Positions 18,989-26,639 of a stretch of 64,000 nucleotides of DNA are shown one piece after another. The position numbers and the translations under genes were made by a program. The DNA is taken from the NCBI RefSeq assembly GCF_050589645.1, contig NZ_JBNGOQ010000003.1, positions 248,001 through 312,000 of the forward strand, given 5' to 3'. Below the pieces are notes generated by a model, which did no database searches, was not told the DNA's origin, and saw nothing but the letters and a program-made list of their open reading frames with translations. Origin of the DNA: JBNGOQ01 sp050589645. GTDB taxonomy: Bacteria; Bacteroidota; Bacteroidia; Flavobacteriales; Flavobacteriaceae. Numbering within the stretch: position 1 is the stretch's first letter; each line of letters begins with the position of its first letter.

Positions 18989-18996
18989 CAAATTTA
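18989..18996 (-). promoter_or_regulatory. -7 box TAAATTTG before the AraC regulator
   Basis: Exact match to the Bacteroidota sigma-A -7 consensus TAnnTTTG on the minus strand, 25 nt upstream of the ATG at 18964. No clear -33 TTTG was found. Confidence 0.5.
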
Positions 18997-19084
18997 GTAT
19001 TTATCCTGATAAGTCTTAGTATCCTTTTATTTTAGAAACCGTGATACGAGCACCTGCCCCGTTAATCATTTCTTAAAACTTCTA

Positions 19085-19100
19085 CCAATTTGCAAATTGG
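19085..19100. promoter_or_regulatory. Perfect 16-bp palindrome, candidate operator
   Basis: CCAATTTGCAAATTGG is a perfect inverted repeat located between the divergent AraC regulator and the serine hydrolase, 51 nt before the hydrolase ATG. Position and symmetry suggest a regulator-binding site. AraC proteins more often bind direct repeats, so another dimeric factor is possible. Confidence 0.5.
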
Positions 19101-19150
19101 GAAATAAATCAGGGAAGAGCCATTTAAATTTGAGTAAAACAGCCTTAAAC

Positions 19151-20314
19151 ATGAAACAAATTGTATTGCTTATACTCTGTTGTATTTCTTTTATCAACAT
19201 ATCCGGGCAGCAGGTAAATCGGGATCGACTAAGTGAGCTGATCGCAATCTGTAAAAAGGGTCATTCGGATGGCATGATCATCTACCAGGATGGAGAGCTC
19301 ATTACTGAATCTTATTTCGGAAAGGAACCTAAAAGAATTGATATTAAATCTGTCACAAAGTCAATTACCAACTTGGCTGTAGGCTATTTGGTAACTCAGG
19401 GCAAACTAAATATCGATCAAAAAGTTCATGAATTTTATCCGGAATGGAAGCAGGAAAATAAGATGGAAATCAGTATTAAGCACCTGCTTACCCATACTTC
19501 GGGCACATTGGACTCAGATTTTGCCCTGGTAGAGTCGGCCCCGGATATTGTGAAATTAGCGCTTTCCTCGGACCAGACACATCCTGTTGGGAAATATTAT
19601 GTCTATAACAACAAAGCCGTTAATTTGTTGGTTGGCATCATAGAAAAGTCCGGAGGGAAAAAATTAGACGAATTGGTGAAGAAGGAGATTTTCATGCCAC
19701 TAGGTATCACAGACTTTATATGGCCAAAAGACCATGCCGGCAATCCATATGCCATGGCCTTTTTACAAATGTATCCGAAAGACCTGGCGAGGATTGGTCG
19801 ATTTGTATTGAATAAAGGAAAATGGGAGGGTAAACAAATTATCGACCCGAAATGGTTTGATATTTCAATGGAACCAGGGGCCGGTTTTATGCCGGAATAT
19901 GGATTGCTATGGGAATTGTTGACGAAAAATTTTCGCCTGGTGGTCGATGAAGAACAGATTCAAAAAATGATCGATGCCGGAGTTGAGAAGGAATTTATTG
20001 AAAAAGCTAAAACGATAAAAGGTGTCTACCGGGGATATGGAGAATATTATGGCAAAATCCGCGAGGTATTTGGAAAAGATTTCAGCAAAGAATTTCTGCA
20101 TAAAATAGTGCCTTTTGGCCTTACCGTTGGCAAAAAAGAAACAGATGGTATTGAGGGATATGCAGGTATAGGTTATTTGGGACAATACCTGGTCATATAT
20201 CCGAAATATAAGGTAGTTGCGGTCAGAGGCATCAACCACTATGCAGGCTACAATTGGGAAACCGATGAGATCAGCGACTTTCCCCAAATGGTGCTGAAAC
20301 TTATTGAGGATTGA
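19151..20314 (+). CDS. Secreted serine hydrolase (beta-lactamase fold)
   Basis: Started at ATG 19151 because this gives a clean signal peptide (about 20 residues, ending NISGQQ); an upstream TTG would bury it. 387 aa. Motifs: S67-V-T-K70 (SxxK), LLTHTSG at 112-118 and Y152-N-N154 (YxN). It is a periplasmic hydrolase of the class C beta-lactamase/esterase clan. It is followed after 21 bp by the DUF5916 gene, so both are probably one transcript controlled from the divergent AraC gene. Confidence 0.87.
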   Translation: MKQIVLLILCCISFINISGQQVNRDRLSELIAICKKGHSDGMIIYQDGELITESYFGKEPKRIDIKSVTKSITNLAVGYLVTQGKLNIDQKVHEFYPEWKQENKMEISIKHLLTHTSGTLDSDFALVESAPDIVKLALSSDQTHPVGKYYVYNNKAVNLLVGIIEKSGGKKLDELVKKEIFMPLGITDFIWPKDHAGNPYAMAFLQMYPKDLARIGRFVLNKGKWEGKQIIDPKWFDISMEPGAGFMPEYGLLWELLTKNFRLVVDEEQIQKMIDAGVEKEFIEKAKTIKGVYRGYGEYYGKIREVFGKDFSKEFLHKIVPFGLTVGKKETDGIEGYAGIGYLGQYLVIYPKYKVVAVRGINHYAGYNWETDEISDFPQMVLKLIED

Positions 20315-20335
20315 TCTAAACATAGTTGTCACCTA

Positions 20336-22549
20336 ATGAAATCCCTAACTATTTCTTTTAATCCTAGCTACCCTATTTTAATATACCTTCTTGTTTCCCC
20401 TTTTGTTCATACTTCCTCTCAAGAATATACCTATACGATAAAGCGCACTGATGAAGAGATCACTATTGACGGCCATCTCAGTGAAAAAGTCTGGGATAGG
20501 GCACAAATAGCTATGGATTTTACGCAACGCTCGCCAAAGGATAATATACCTTCGGATGACAAAACTATAGTCAGGTTAGCGGCCGATGCACGCTTTTTAT
20601 ACCTCGGTGCCGTTTGTCATCTGAACGAGGGAGAAAGATTTCAGGCAAATACCCTTTATAGGGATTTTGAGGTGCTACAAAACGATGCTTTTATGTTTTT
20701 AATTGACACCTATGCAAAAGGCCTTAATGGTTACAGCTTTGAAGTCTCACCCTTCGGAAGCCGAGGAGAAAGGCTGATTAGTAATGGAGGTGTAGACGAA
20801 AATGATTCGGATTATAATTGGGAAAATAAATGGTTTTCCAGCGTTAGACGACTTGATAATTCCTGGATAATAGAAATGGCAATTCCTTTGAAAACACTAC
20901 GGTTTGCACATGAGGTTAATCTATGGAAGATCAACTTTATACGGAATAACCGCTCGGCTAACAGAAGCTCAAGTTGGGTGCCCATTCCCGTGAACATCGA
21001 TATTGCCAACCTAAGTTATACCGGTAACCTGCAATGGGAACAAGTACCTGAAAGTAGCAAGTTTAAGTATTCCATAATTCCGAGCATCACCACAACACTA
21101 ACCAAAGATTACACTGTACCGGATAAAAGTGCGGAAAAGGAAATAACACCCAGTCTTGATCTTAAGTTAGGTTTGGGGAGCGACCTTAATTTAGACATCA
21201 CCGGGAATCCTGATTTTTCGCAAATTGAGGTAGACAGACAACAATTAAATATTGGGCGATTTGAGCTTTTCTTTCCTGAGAAAAGGCAATTTTTCCTGGA
21301 AAACAGCGATTTGTTTGCGAATTTTGGCAACGACAACATCCGACCTTTTTTTTCGCGGAGAATCGGAATAGCGAGCAATCTAGGTGGAAATTTTGAGGCT
21401 GTTCCTATTATTGGAGGACTTCGACTGTCGGGAAAGGTTGGCAATAAGTCCAGATTGGGGGTTATGGACGTTCTGACGGATGAAATATCCTTTGTTAATG
21501 AAGCGCTGGGATCTACCTCAGTAATAAAAGGTAAAAACCATTTTGTTGCGACCTATCAGTATCAACTATTCGAGCGATCTACCGCTTCTGTACTTTTAAT
21601 TGATAATCGAGAAGTGAGCAGTGATTCTGATATGCGGAATAGCCAATTGGTTGGAGGGCAGCTGGAATGGATATCAAAAGGAAATTCCTGGAGTGGCAGC
21701 GGATTTTACTTTCATGATTTTAAGCATAGTTCAAGTGATTTGTCCTATGGTCTTTCTTTAAGGCACAGCACACAACATTTTGGAATGTTTTCATCCTTCA
21801 CCCATGTAGGCAAAGCCTTTAATCCCGAGACTGGCTTTATTCCAAGAAACGACGTTAACCGCATTGGATGGGCACCCTTTTACATTTTCAGACCAGAAAA
21901 TCCAAAAATTAATAACATCGATGTCTTTTTTGATACCGATCATACCTTGTCCAATAGCTTTAAATTTTTAGATTCGAGGATCTTAACAGGAACATTTCTT
22001 GGTTTGTCCAATACCTCCAGCTTTCTCCTGGCAATAAACAGCAACTACACCTTCTTGTTGAATGATTTTGATCCGAGTTTTAGCAAATCAGAACCGTTGT
22101 TAAAAGGAACAGAATATTTCTATCCTTCGCTTAGAATCAGATACCGAAGTGATCAAAAAAAGTTTCTATCCGGATCTCTGGAGCTGGAATACGGAAAATA
22201 CTTTAATGGTAAGAAAATGACGCTTACAAGTACGGCCAATTTAAGGTGGCAGCCCTATTTAGAGGTTGAAGTCGACCTGATTTATAATGACATAGACTTG
22301 AAGAATCCAAATGGCGATAACCAAATTATTTTAATCCGGCCCCAGGCGAGAATTTCATTCAACAGGAATTTATTTCTGACCTACATTGCTCAATACAATT
22401 CACTCCAGAAAAATATTGGCAGCAATCTTCGCCTTCAGTGGCGGTTTAGACCAGTTTCTGATTTGTTTTTGGTGTATACGGATAACTACACTGAAGATTT
22501 TGTAATACAACAAAGAGGTTTTTCACTAAAGCTGATTTATTGGTTATGA
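20336..22549 (+). CDS. CBM9-like / DUF5916 outer-membrane protein
   Basis: A 737-aa secreted protein with an N-terminal signal (about 1-28). The first domain (about 35-230) has ITIDGHLSEKVWDRAQ and LYLGAVC motifs of CBM9-like carbohydrate-binding modules. From about 250 it is DUF5916, with the characteristic FPEKRQFFLE at 313-322 followed by many alternating amphipathic beta strands ending in an aromatic (...LKLIYWL), typical of an outer-membrane barrel. DUF5916 function is unknown; surface substrate binding is a reasonable guess. Second gene after the serine hydrolase. Confidence 0.88.
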   Translation: MKSLTISFNPSYPILIYLLVSPFVHTSSQEYTYTIKRTDEEITIDGHLSEKVWDRAQIAMDFTQRSPKDNIPSDDKTIVRLAADARFLYLGAVCHLNEGERFQANTLYRDFEVLQNDAFMFLIDTYAKGLNGYSFEVSPFGSRGERLISNGGVDENDSDYNWENKWFSSVRRLDNSWIIEMAIPLKTLRFAHEVNLWKINFIRNNRSANRSSSWVPIPVNIDIANLSYTGNLQWEQVPESSKFKYSIIPSITTTLTKDYTVPDKSAEKEITPSLDLKLGLGSDLNLDITGNPDFSQIEVDRQQLNIGRFELFFPEKRQFFLENSDLFANFGNDNIRPFFSRRIGIASNLGGNFEAVPIIGGLRLSGKVGNKSRLGVMDVLTDEISFVNEALGSTSVIKGKNHFVATYQYQLFERSTASVLLIDNREVSSDSDMRNSQLVGGQLEWISKGNSWSGSGFYFHDFKHSSSDLSYGLSLRHSTQHFGMFSSFTHVGKAFNPETGFIPRNDVNRIGWAPFYIFRPENPKINNIDVFFDTDHTLSNSFKFLDSRILTGTFLGLSNTSSFLLAINSNYTFLLNDFDPSFSKSEPLLKGTEYFYPSLRIRYRSDQKKFLSGSLELEYGKYFNGKKMTLTSTANLRWQPYLEVEVDLIYNDIDLKNPNGDNQIILIRPQARISFNRNLFLTYIAQYNSLQKNIGSNLRLQWRFRPVSDLFLVYTDNYTEDFVIQQRGFSLKLIYWL

Positions 22550-22897
22550 AATAAAAACCCAACCCTGGTAATTGTACTTTTTTTATTTGATTACGAACGG
22601 GGGAGACTAGAACCTAACTCTGATATCGCCTGTATATAAGGGTTTCAGGAAGGTGTTTTTTTGTGCTCACCGACAAGGTGACTTTTTATTTGGCGTACTT
22701 TAAGTAAAACTAAATAAAATGAAAATCCTACAATCAAGATTACAGGGGTCGTACTTAATCGTGGAACCGGAGACGGCCTAGCGTTAAGAAAATGTCCGGT
22801 GGACATTTTTAGGCGAGGAGCGAGCTGGCGCGGTGGCCTTCTTTTTCGTTTGAGGAAAGAATGGATTTCTTCTTTTGGCAATGGCTTCAACACAAAC
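22550..22897. other. Intergenic region with R1 copy 3
   Basis: About 350 bp between convergent genes. Holds the third, shorter R1 copy (22761-22838). No gene seen; the overlapping short frames on both strands are repeat-derived. Confidence 0.5.
22761..22838. repeat. Dispersed hairpin repeat R1, copy 3 (short form)
   Basis: Nearly identical to 9831-9880 in its first 50 bp, including the perfect AAAATGTCC/GGACATTTTT stem. The second hairpin is missing and replaced by GCGAGGAGCGAGCTGGCG. It sits 60 bp downstream of the GIY-YIG gene on the opposite strand. Confidence 0.75.
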
Positions 22898-23143
22898 TCA
22901 AATCAATCGCTTGTTCCGAAAGGCTATCCCGGACCCGCTTTTCAGATAGCGCTCATAATCATAGGCTTTTTGTTTGTTTTCAAAACAGGTAAGATGAACC
23001 AAGCGTACGGGTAATTTGTCTTTGGTGAATTTCACCTCACCCTTCCTATGGGCCCGCAAGCGATTTTTAAGGTTGGCGCTATAGCCGGTGTAATATTGCC
23101 CGTTGGCGCATTTTAGAATGTAAACGGCATAGGGTAGTTCCAT
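22898..23143 (-). CDS. Single-domain GIY-YIG nuclease (URI/YhbQ type)
   Basis: An 81-aa protein consisting of one GIY-YIG domain: A6-V-Y8 and Y18-T-G20 for the two name motifs, Arg28 in NRL, His32, and Glu64 in YDYERYLKSGSG. This is the size of stand-alone YhbQ-like proteins. They may act in DNA repair or as selfish repeat-associated nucleases. The catalytic residues look intact. Its 3' side abuts an R1 repeat, and the ssrA gene follows upstream. Confidence 0.88.
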   Translation of the reverse strand: MELPYAVYILKCANGQYYTGYSANLKNRLRAHRKGEVKFTKDKLPVRLVHLTCFENKQKAYDYERYLKSGSGIAFRNKRLI

Positions 23144-23210
23144 AAAATGATGTCATCATGCTCCGTAGCTTTAGCGAATGGGCATAGGTTAATCAAAATT
23201 TAAATGGGAG

Positions 23211-23248
23211 TACTCCTTCACTGCTCGTAAACTCGCAGTTTCGGAGTA
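23211..23248. repeat. Palindromic repeat P1, copy 1
   Basis: Inverted repeat with arms TACTCC..CTGC and GCAG..GGAGTA around an 11-nt centre. A second copy with compensatory base changes is at 23409-23448 on the other side of a 160-bp spacer. Confidence 0.6.
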
Positions 23249-23408
23249 TGTATTAAAGGGAGTTTGTTGTTGTCTAAATTAGTGAATGCTGGAATAATTA
23301 CTATTACATTAAAGCTTTGAATAACAAACAACAGGGAGAAAGGATCCGTATCCACCGGAGCCCGACGAAATGTAATCGAAAGCTTCCTGGGTTACGGAAT
23401 ATGAATAA

Positions 23409-23448
23409 GCCCTCCTTCGCTGCTCATAAATTCGCAGCTTCGGAGGGC
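23409..23448. repeat. Palindromic repeat P1, copy 2, just 3' of ssrA
   Basis: Arms GCCCTCC..GCTGC and GCAGC..GGAGGGC. On the minus strand it begins 4 nt after the tmRNA 3' end, so it could act in processing or termination, although no U-tract follows. Confidence 0.55.
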
Positions 23449-23451
23449 GGA

Positions 23452-23847
23452 GGTGGAGCCGGAGGGATTCGAACCCTCGTCCAAACAAGCAATTGCAAAG
23501 CTTTCTACATGCGTAGTCTTCGTTCAATTTTCGATGCACAACCGACCGAAAACCGCCTATTGTACACTTAGCTCCTTAGATTTTGGTGATGGTACCGAAG
23601 CCATACCACCCTTGTGTTGACTTTTATAGTGCCTCTTTATGGATCGCCGTCAACAAGGGCTATCCAGAGACATCTCGCTTCCCTACCTGGTAGGGACGAG
23701 GCCAATCCTACTATAATTCGGATTAAGCGGCAAGAGCGTAGTTATTATCGCCAATTAAAAGTGTGAAATATGAGATTAACGAGCTGTATCCCAGCGCTCG
23801 GCATGCTTACTCCCCAATTGGTCTCGCTGTCAAAACCAGTCGGCCCC
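23452..23847 (-). ncRNA. ssrA: Transfer-messenger RNA (tmRNA)
   Basis: The 5' end at 23847 reads GGGGCCGACTGG and pairs with CGGCTCC at the 3' end to form the tRNA-like acceptor stem. The 3' part carries a T arm (GAGGGTTCGAATCCCTC). The tag frame at 23752-23723 is GGC GAT AAT AAC TAC GCT CTT GCC GCT TAA, encoding GDNNYALAA, close to known Bacteroidota tags. Several hairpin-rich segments between tag and 3' end match the pseudoknot region. About 396 nt, a normal length. The genomic 3' end reads ACCT, so the final A of CCA is probably added post-transcriptionally. It rescues stalled ribosomes together with SmpB. Confidence 0.95.
23723..23752 (-). other. tmRNA tag-peptide reading frame
   Basis: Nine sense codons and TAA inside ssrA, encoding GDNNYALAA. 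The terminal LAA is the ClpXP/SspB-type degron. The resume codon is taken as GGC. Confidence 0.85.
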
Positions 23848-23913
23848 AATGAACTGGATAGGCGCACATATCACACGCGAATCCGTTCTATTTCAATGAA
23901 CTCACTTCTTTTT

Positions 23914-24020
23914 CTTAGGGCGTTGCCCCGACCCTCGCTGCGCTCCGCCGGTGCCGGGCTATCCGCTGTATTCCTCCGTCGCTAACGCTATGGAGGAGAT
24001 GCCGCTGCTATCCCTAACGC
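23914..24020. repeat. Palindromic GC-rich element (TTAGGGCGTTGCCCC...TCCCTAACGC)
   Basis: Outer arms TTAGGGCGTT and TCCCTAACGC flank internal complementary blocks such as CCTCGCTGCGCTCC and CTCCGTCGCTAACGCTATGGAGGA. Similar sequences are, to my knowledge, common extragenic repeats in Bacteroidota. It adjoins the tandem array. Confidence 0.6.
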
Positions 24021-24241
24021 ACACTTGTGCCCCGAAGCCTTGGCGAAGGGGCACCTTTACCTTTTATGTCTTTTCAGCCCCTTTGCGCCCCGAAGCCTTC
24101 AACAAAACAGCACTTGTGCCCCGAAGCTTCAGCAAAATTGAGCACTTGTGCCCCGAAGCCTTCAACAAAACAGCACTTGTGCCCCGAAGCCTTCAACAAA
24201 ACAGCACTTGTGCCCCGAAGCTTTAGCGAAGGGGCACAAAG
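24021..24241. repeat. Tandem array built from a GTGCCCC..GGGGCAC palindrome
   Basis: A complete palindrome GTGCCCC-N14-GGGGCAC lies at 24027-24054 and a second closes the array at 24210-24237. Between them are three units of 31-32 bp starting GCACTTGTGCCCCGAAGC at 24110, 24142 and 24173, each retaining only the left arm. The array looks like half-palindrome amplification by slippage. Confidence 0.8.
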
Positions 24242-24340
24242 ATACCCCAAAAAGTATTCCAAAAAAAGTTTTGTCAAAGCCGCGCCATCCGTTACATTTG
24301 AAACTATGACCACTCTTAATGTTATAAAAACCCATATTAC

Positions 24341-25546
24341 ATGAAATTCGGAATCATCAGGGAACGAAAAAACCCGCCCGATAGGCGCGTGGTACTCTCC
24401 CCCCAGGCGTGCCAAAACGTCATGTCCGCCCATCCAGAAGCACAAATTATCGTGGAATCCTCGCCCATTCGCGTTTTTACCGATGCCGAATATCGGGAAG
24501 CGAACGTCTCGGTAGCCGATGAAATGGCCCAATGCGAGGTGCTGCTCGGGGTAAAGGAAGTCCCCATCGAAGCCCTGCTGCCCAACAAACAGTACTTCTT
24601 CTTTTCCCATACCATAAAAAAACAACCCTATAACCGCAAACTGCTGCAGGCCATCCTCGACAAGAACATCACCCTCTACGATCATGAGGTCATCACAGAC
24701 CCCAAAGGGCTGCGATTGGTCGCCTTTGGTCGCTATGCCGGTATTGTGGGCGCCTACAATGGCGTGCGGGCCTATGGCCTCAAGACCAAGGGCTTCCAGC
24801 TGCCCAAGGCCGAGACGCTCAAGGACCAAAAAGCCTTGATCCAGGCCCTTAGGAGCGTCACCATGCCTCCCATAAAGATCTTGCTTACCGGTAAGGGCCG
24901 GGTAGGGAACGGGGCCAAGGAAATGCTGGATGGCATGCAACTGCGCGAAGTAGGGGTAGAGGACTATTTGAAAGGCGAGTTTACCGAGCCCGTCTACTGC
25001 CAGATCGATGTGTCCGAATACAACCTCCGTAAGGATGGGGTAAAGGGCAATATGCAGGACTTCTTTGACAATCCGGACGCGTATAAATCCAATTTCTTCC
25101 GTTTTGCGCGGGTGACCGACTTCTATATCGCCGGACATTTTTATGGCGATGGGGCGCCCTACCTCTTTACCCGGGAGGATACCAAGCAGCCCGATTTTAA
25201 AATCCGTGTCGTAGCCGACATCAGCTGCGATATCGATGGCCCCGTGGCCACTACCCTCCGGGCTTCCACCATAGCCGATCCCATCTACGGCTATGACCCC
25301 AAGACCGAAAGCGAAACCGATTTTAACCAGCAGAATGCCATCGCCGTCATGGCGGTAGATAACCTCCCCGCCGAACTGCCCCGCGATGCCAGCGAGGGCT
25401 TTGGGGAATCTTTCGTGAGCCAGGTGATCCCCGCTTTTTTTAATGGGGACGCCAACGGCATTCTAGAACGCGCCCGCATGACCCAAAACGGAAAACTCAC
25501 CCCCCGCTACGCCTACCTGCAGGACTACGTGGACGGCAAGGAATAA
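24341..25546 (+). CDS. Saccharopine dehydrogenase / alanine dehydrogenase-like NAD-dependent enzyme
   Basis: A 401-aa protein of the AlaDH/PNT-N clan. The N-terminal domain begins KFGIIRERKNPPDRRVVLSP and contains VKEVP (Lys72) and FSHTIKKQ (His90), the substrate-binding pair of the lysine-forming saccharopine dehydrogenase group. A Rossmann loop GKGRVGNGA lies at 184-192 and VVADISCDIDGP near 290. The likely reaction is NAD-dependent oxidative deamination or its reverse on a lysine-adduct-like substrate; true saccharopine activity is unproven. The GC content is clearly higher than in the island genes. Confidence 0.83.
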   Translation: MKFGIIRERKNPPDRRVVLSPQACQNVMSAHPEAQIIVESSPIRVFTDAEYREANVSVADEMAQCEVLLGVKEVPIEALLPNKQYFFFSHTIKKQPYNRKLLQAILDKNITLYDHEVITDPKGLRLVAFGRYAGIVGAYNGVRAYGLKTKGFQLPKAETLKDQKALIQALRSVTMPPIKILLTGKGRVGNGAKEMLDGMQLREVGVEDYLKGEFTEPVYCQIDVSEYNLRKDGVKGNMQDFFDNPDAYKSNFFRFARVTDFYIAGHFYGDGAPYLFTREDTKQPDFKIRVVADISCDIDGPVATTLRASTIADPIYGYDPKTESETDFNQQNAIAVMAVDNLPAELPRDASEGFGESFVSQVIPAFFNGDANGILERARMTQNGKLTPRYAYLQDYVDGKE

Positions 25547-25552
25547 CAAAAA

Positions 25553-25620
25553 ACTCCTCCCCTTGATTAAGGAAGGTGGTCCCGACCGAGCGCAGCGAGC
25601 GTCGGGGGCCGGAAGGATAA
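25553..25620. repeat. REP-like repeat A, copy 1
   Basis: Two stem-loops in series: CTCCCCTTGATTAAGGAAGG-type and CCCGACcGAGCGcagcGAGCGTCGGG, then GCCGGAAGGATA. The same bipartite structure recurs at least six more times in the window. Confidence 0.75.
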
Positions 25621-25738
25621 AAAAACCTCCCCTTTCTCACGCCAGGGACGTGATTCATTCCCCTCCTTACCAAGGAGGGGAGCTTTAATACCGGCCCCTT
25701 TCCAGCGCAAATCATATTTTATGGTACTACACAAAAAG

Positions 25739-25810
25739 CTCCTTCCCTTGATTAGGGAAGGTGGCCCCGACCGAGCGCAGTGAGCGTCGGGGGGCGGAAG
25801 GGTAGAAAAA
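25739..25810. repeat. REP-like repeat A, copy 2
   Basis: Full copy: CTCCTTCCC..GGGAAGGTGG hairpin, CCCCGAC..GTCGGGG hairpin, GGCGGAAGGGTAGAAAAAA tail. Confidence 0.8.
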
Positions 25811-25822
25811 ATGAAGGTCTCA

Positions 25823-25873
25823 AAGGTGGCCTCGGACCAAGCGCAGCGAGTGTCTGGGACGGAAGGGTAGAAA
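25823..25873. repeat. REP-like repeat A, copy 3 (lacks first hairpin)
   Basis: Begins at the AGGTGGCC segment, has the GAGCG-type hairpin in diverged form and the CGGAAGGGTAGAAA tail. It ends 5 nt before the ATG of the DUF559 gene. Confidence 0.7.
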
Positions 25874-25878
25874 GAAAA

Positions 25879-26271
25879 ATGTCAAAAAGAACACACAACA
25901 AAAAGGAGAAGCAAACATTTCGAAAGGAGCTCAGAAACAATTTGACACCGGCCGAAGCCTATTTGTGGAACTATCTTAAAGGCAGACAACGGCAAGGTCG
26001 AAAATTCAGAAGACAGCACGGCATTGAAAATTTCATAGTCGACTTCTACTGTTACGAAGAAAAACTGGTGATTGAATTGGACGGAGAAGTCCATAACCAT
26101 CCAGATAGGATAATTTATGACGCAAAACGGTCAAAACGGCTCATGCAACTTGGCAATACCGTGTTGAGGTTTGAAAATAAAATGGTCTTCGAAAACCTGA
26201 GCTCGGTTTTAAATAAGATTGCGGAACACTTCAATCCGCCACCACACAAAAAGGCTCCTTCCCTTGATTAG
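25879..26271 (+). CDS. DUF559 (Vsr-like fold) endonuclease-domain protein
   Basis: 130 aa from the ATG at 25879; the frame stays open upstream only through repeat DNA. The protein is a single DUF559 domain: RKELRNNLTPAEAYLWNYLKGRQ at 15-37, GRKFRRQHGIENFIVDFYC with Asp55, and VIELDGEVH with Glu66 and Asp68, the Vsr-like metal-binding residues. The last residues PPPHKKAPSLD and the stop codon are supplied by repeat A copy 4, so gene and repeat overlap. Likely a DNA nuclease. Its position exactly between repeat copies suggests the gene and repeats move or persist together. Confidence 0.87.
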   Translation: MSKRTHNKKEKQTFRKELRNNLTPAEAYLWNYLKGRQRQGRKFRRQHGIENFIVDFYCYEEKLVIELDGEVHNHPDRIIYDAKRSKRLMQLGNTVLRFENKMVFENLSSVLNKIAEHFNPPPHKKAPSLD

Positions 26272-26325
26272 CGAAGGTGGCCCCGACCGAGCGCAGTGAG
26301 CGTCGGGGGGCGGAAGGGTAGAAAA
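26253..26325. repeat. REP-like repeat A, copy 4, overlapping the DUF559 3' end
   Basis: Provides the final codons and TAG of the nuclease gene (CCTTGATTAG). It contains both hairpins and the GGCGGAAGGGTAG tail. Confidence 0.8.
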
Positions 26326-26639
26326 AACCTCCCCTTTCCAACTCAAACCATCCTTTATAGTCCCACACAAAAAGGCTCCTTCCCTTGATTAGGGAAGGTG
26401 GTCCCGACCAAGCGTAGCGAGTGTCGGGAGCGGAAGGGTAGAAGAAGGGTGGGTATTCCACATCTACCTCTCAAATTTTAACAACCGAAGCCCTATATAA
26501 AGTTGTAAATAATACAGAAAATTCCTACATTTAATCAATTCGTACCAAATCCCGCTAAAGACCAAGCAATCGCCCCTTTCCCAGCCATTTTTTGGTATGG
26601 GTATGCTTTTTTATCACTCCTCATCTTAATTTCAAAACT
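26272..26639. other. Repeat-bearing gap before the two-repeat lipoprotein gene
   Basis: About 370 bp: the rest of repeat A copy 4, full copy 5, then about 190 bp of AT-rich DNA that should carry the promoter of the next gene (a TACATTTA near 26526 is a weak -7 candidate). Confidence 0.5.
26374..26443. repeat. REP-like repeat A, copy 5
   Basis: Same strand and order as copy 4. The 45-bp spacer before it (CCCCTTTCCA..TTTAT..ACACAAAAAGG) is also shared with the spacer before copy 2, so the repeating unit is longer than the hairpins. Confidence 0.75.

Larger units (their letters stand above)
23848..24340. other. Repeat-dense gap between ssrA and the dehydrogenase gene
   Basis: About 490 bp holding two repeat structures: a palindromic element at 23914-24020 and a tandem array at 24021-24241. 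The final 100 bp should contain the promoter of the downstream gene. No protein-coding frame is supported. Confidence 0.6.
25547..25878. other. Repeat array upstream of the DUF559 gene
   Basis: Three copies of repeat A (25553-25620, 25739-25810, partial 25823-25873) plus a separate hairpin CCCCTCCTTaccAAGGAGGGG near 25661. No gene is supported; frames reading through are repeat-encoded. Confidence 0.6.

Noticed and set aside
23465..23490. Possible stand-alone tRNA T arm
   Set aside because: It is the 3' tRNA-like part of ssrA; no anticodon arm is present.
24021..24241. Possible CRISPR array
   Set aside because: Units are contiguous 31-32-bp tandem copies without unique spacers and no cas gene is nearby.
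24074..25138. 354-codon minus-strand open frame
   Set aside because: Antisense to the well-supported dehydrogenase gene; composition is a mirror of its GC-rich third positions, and its end is formed by the tandem array.
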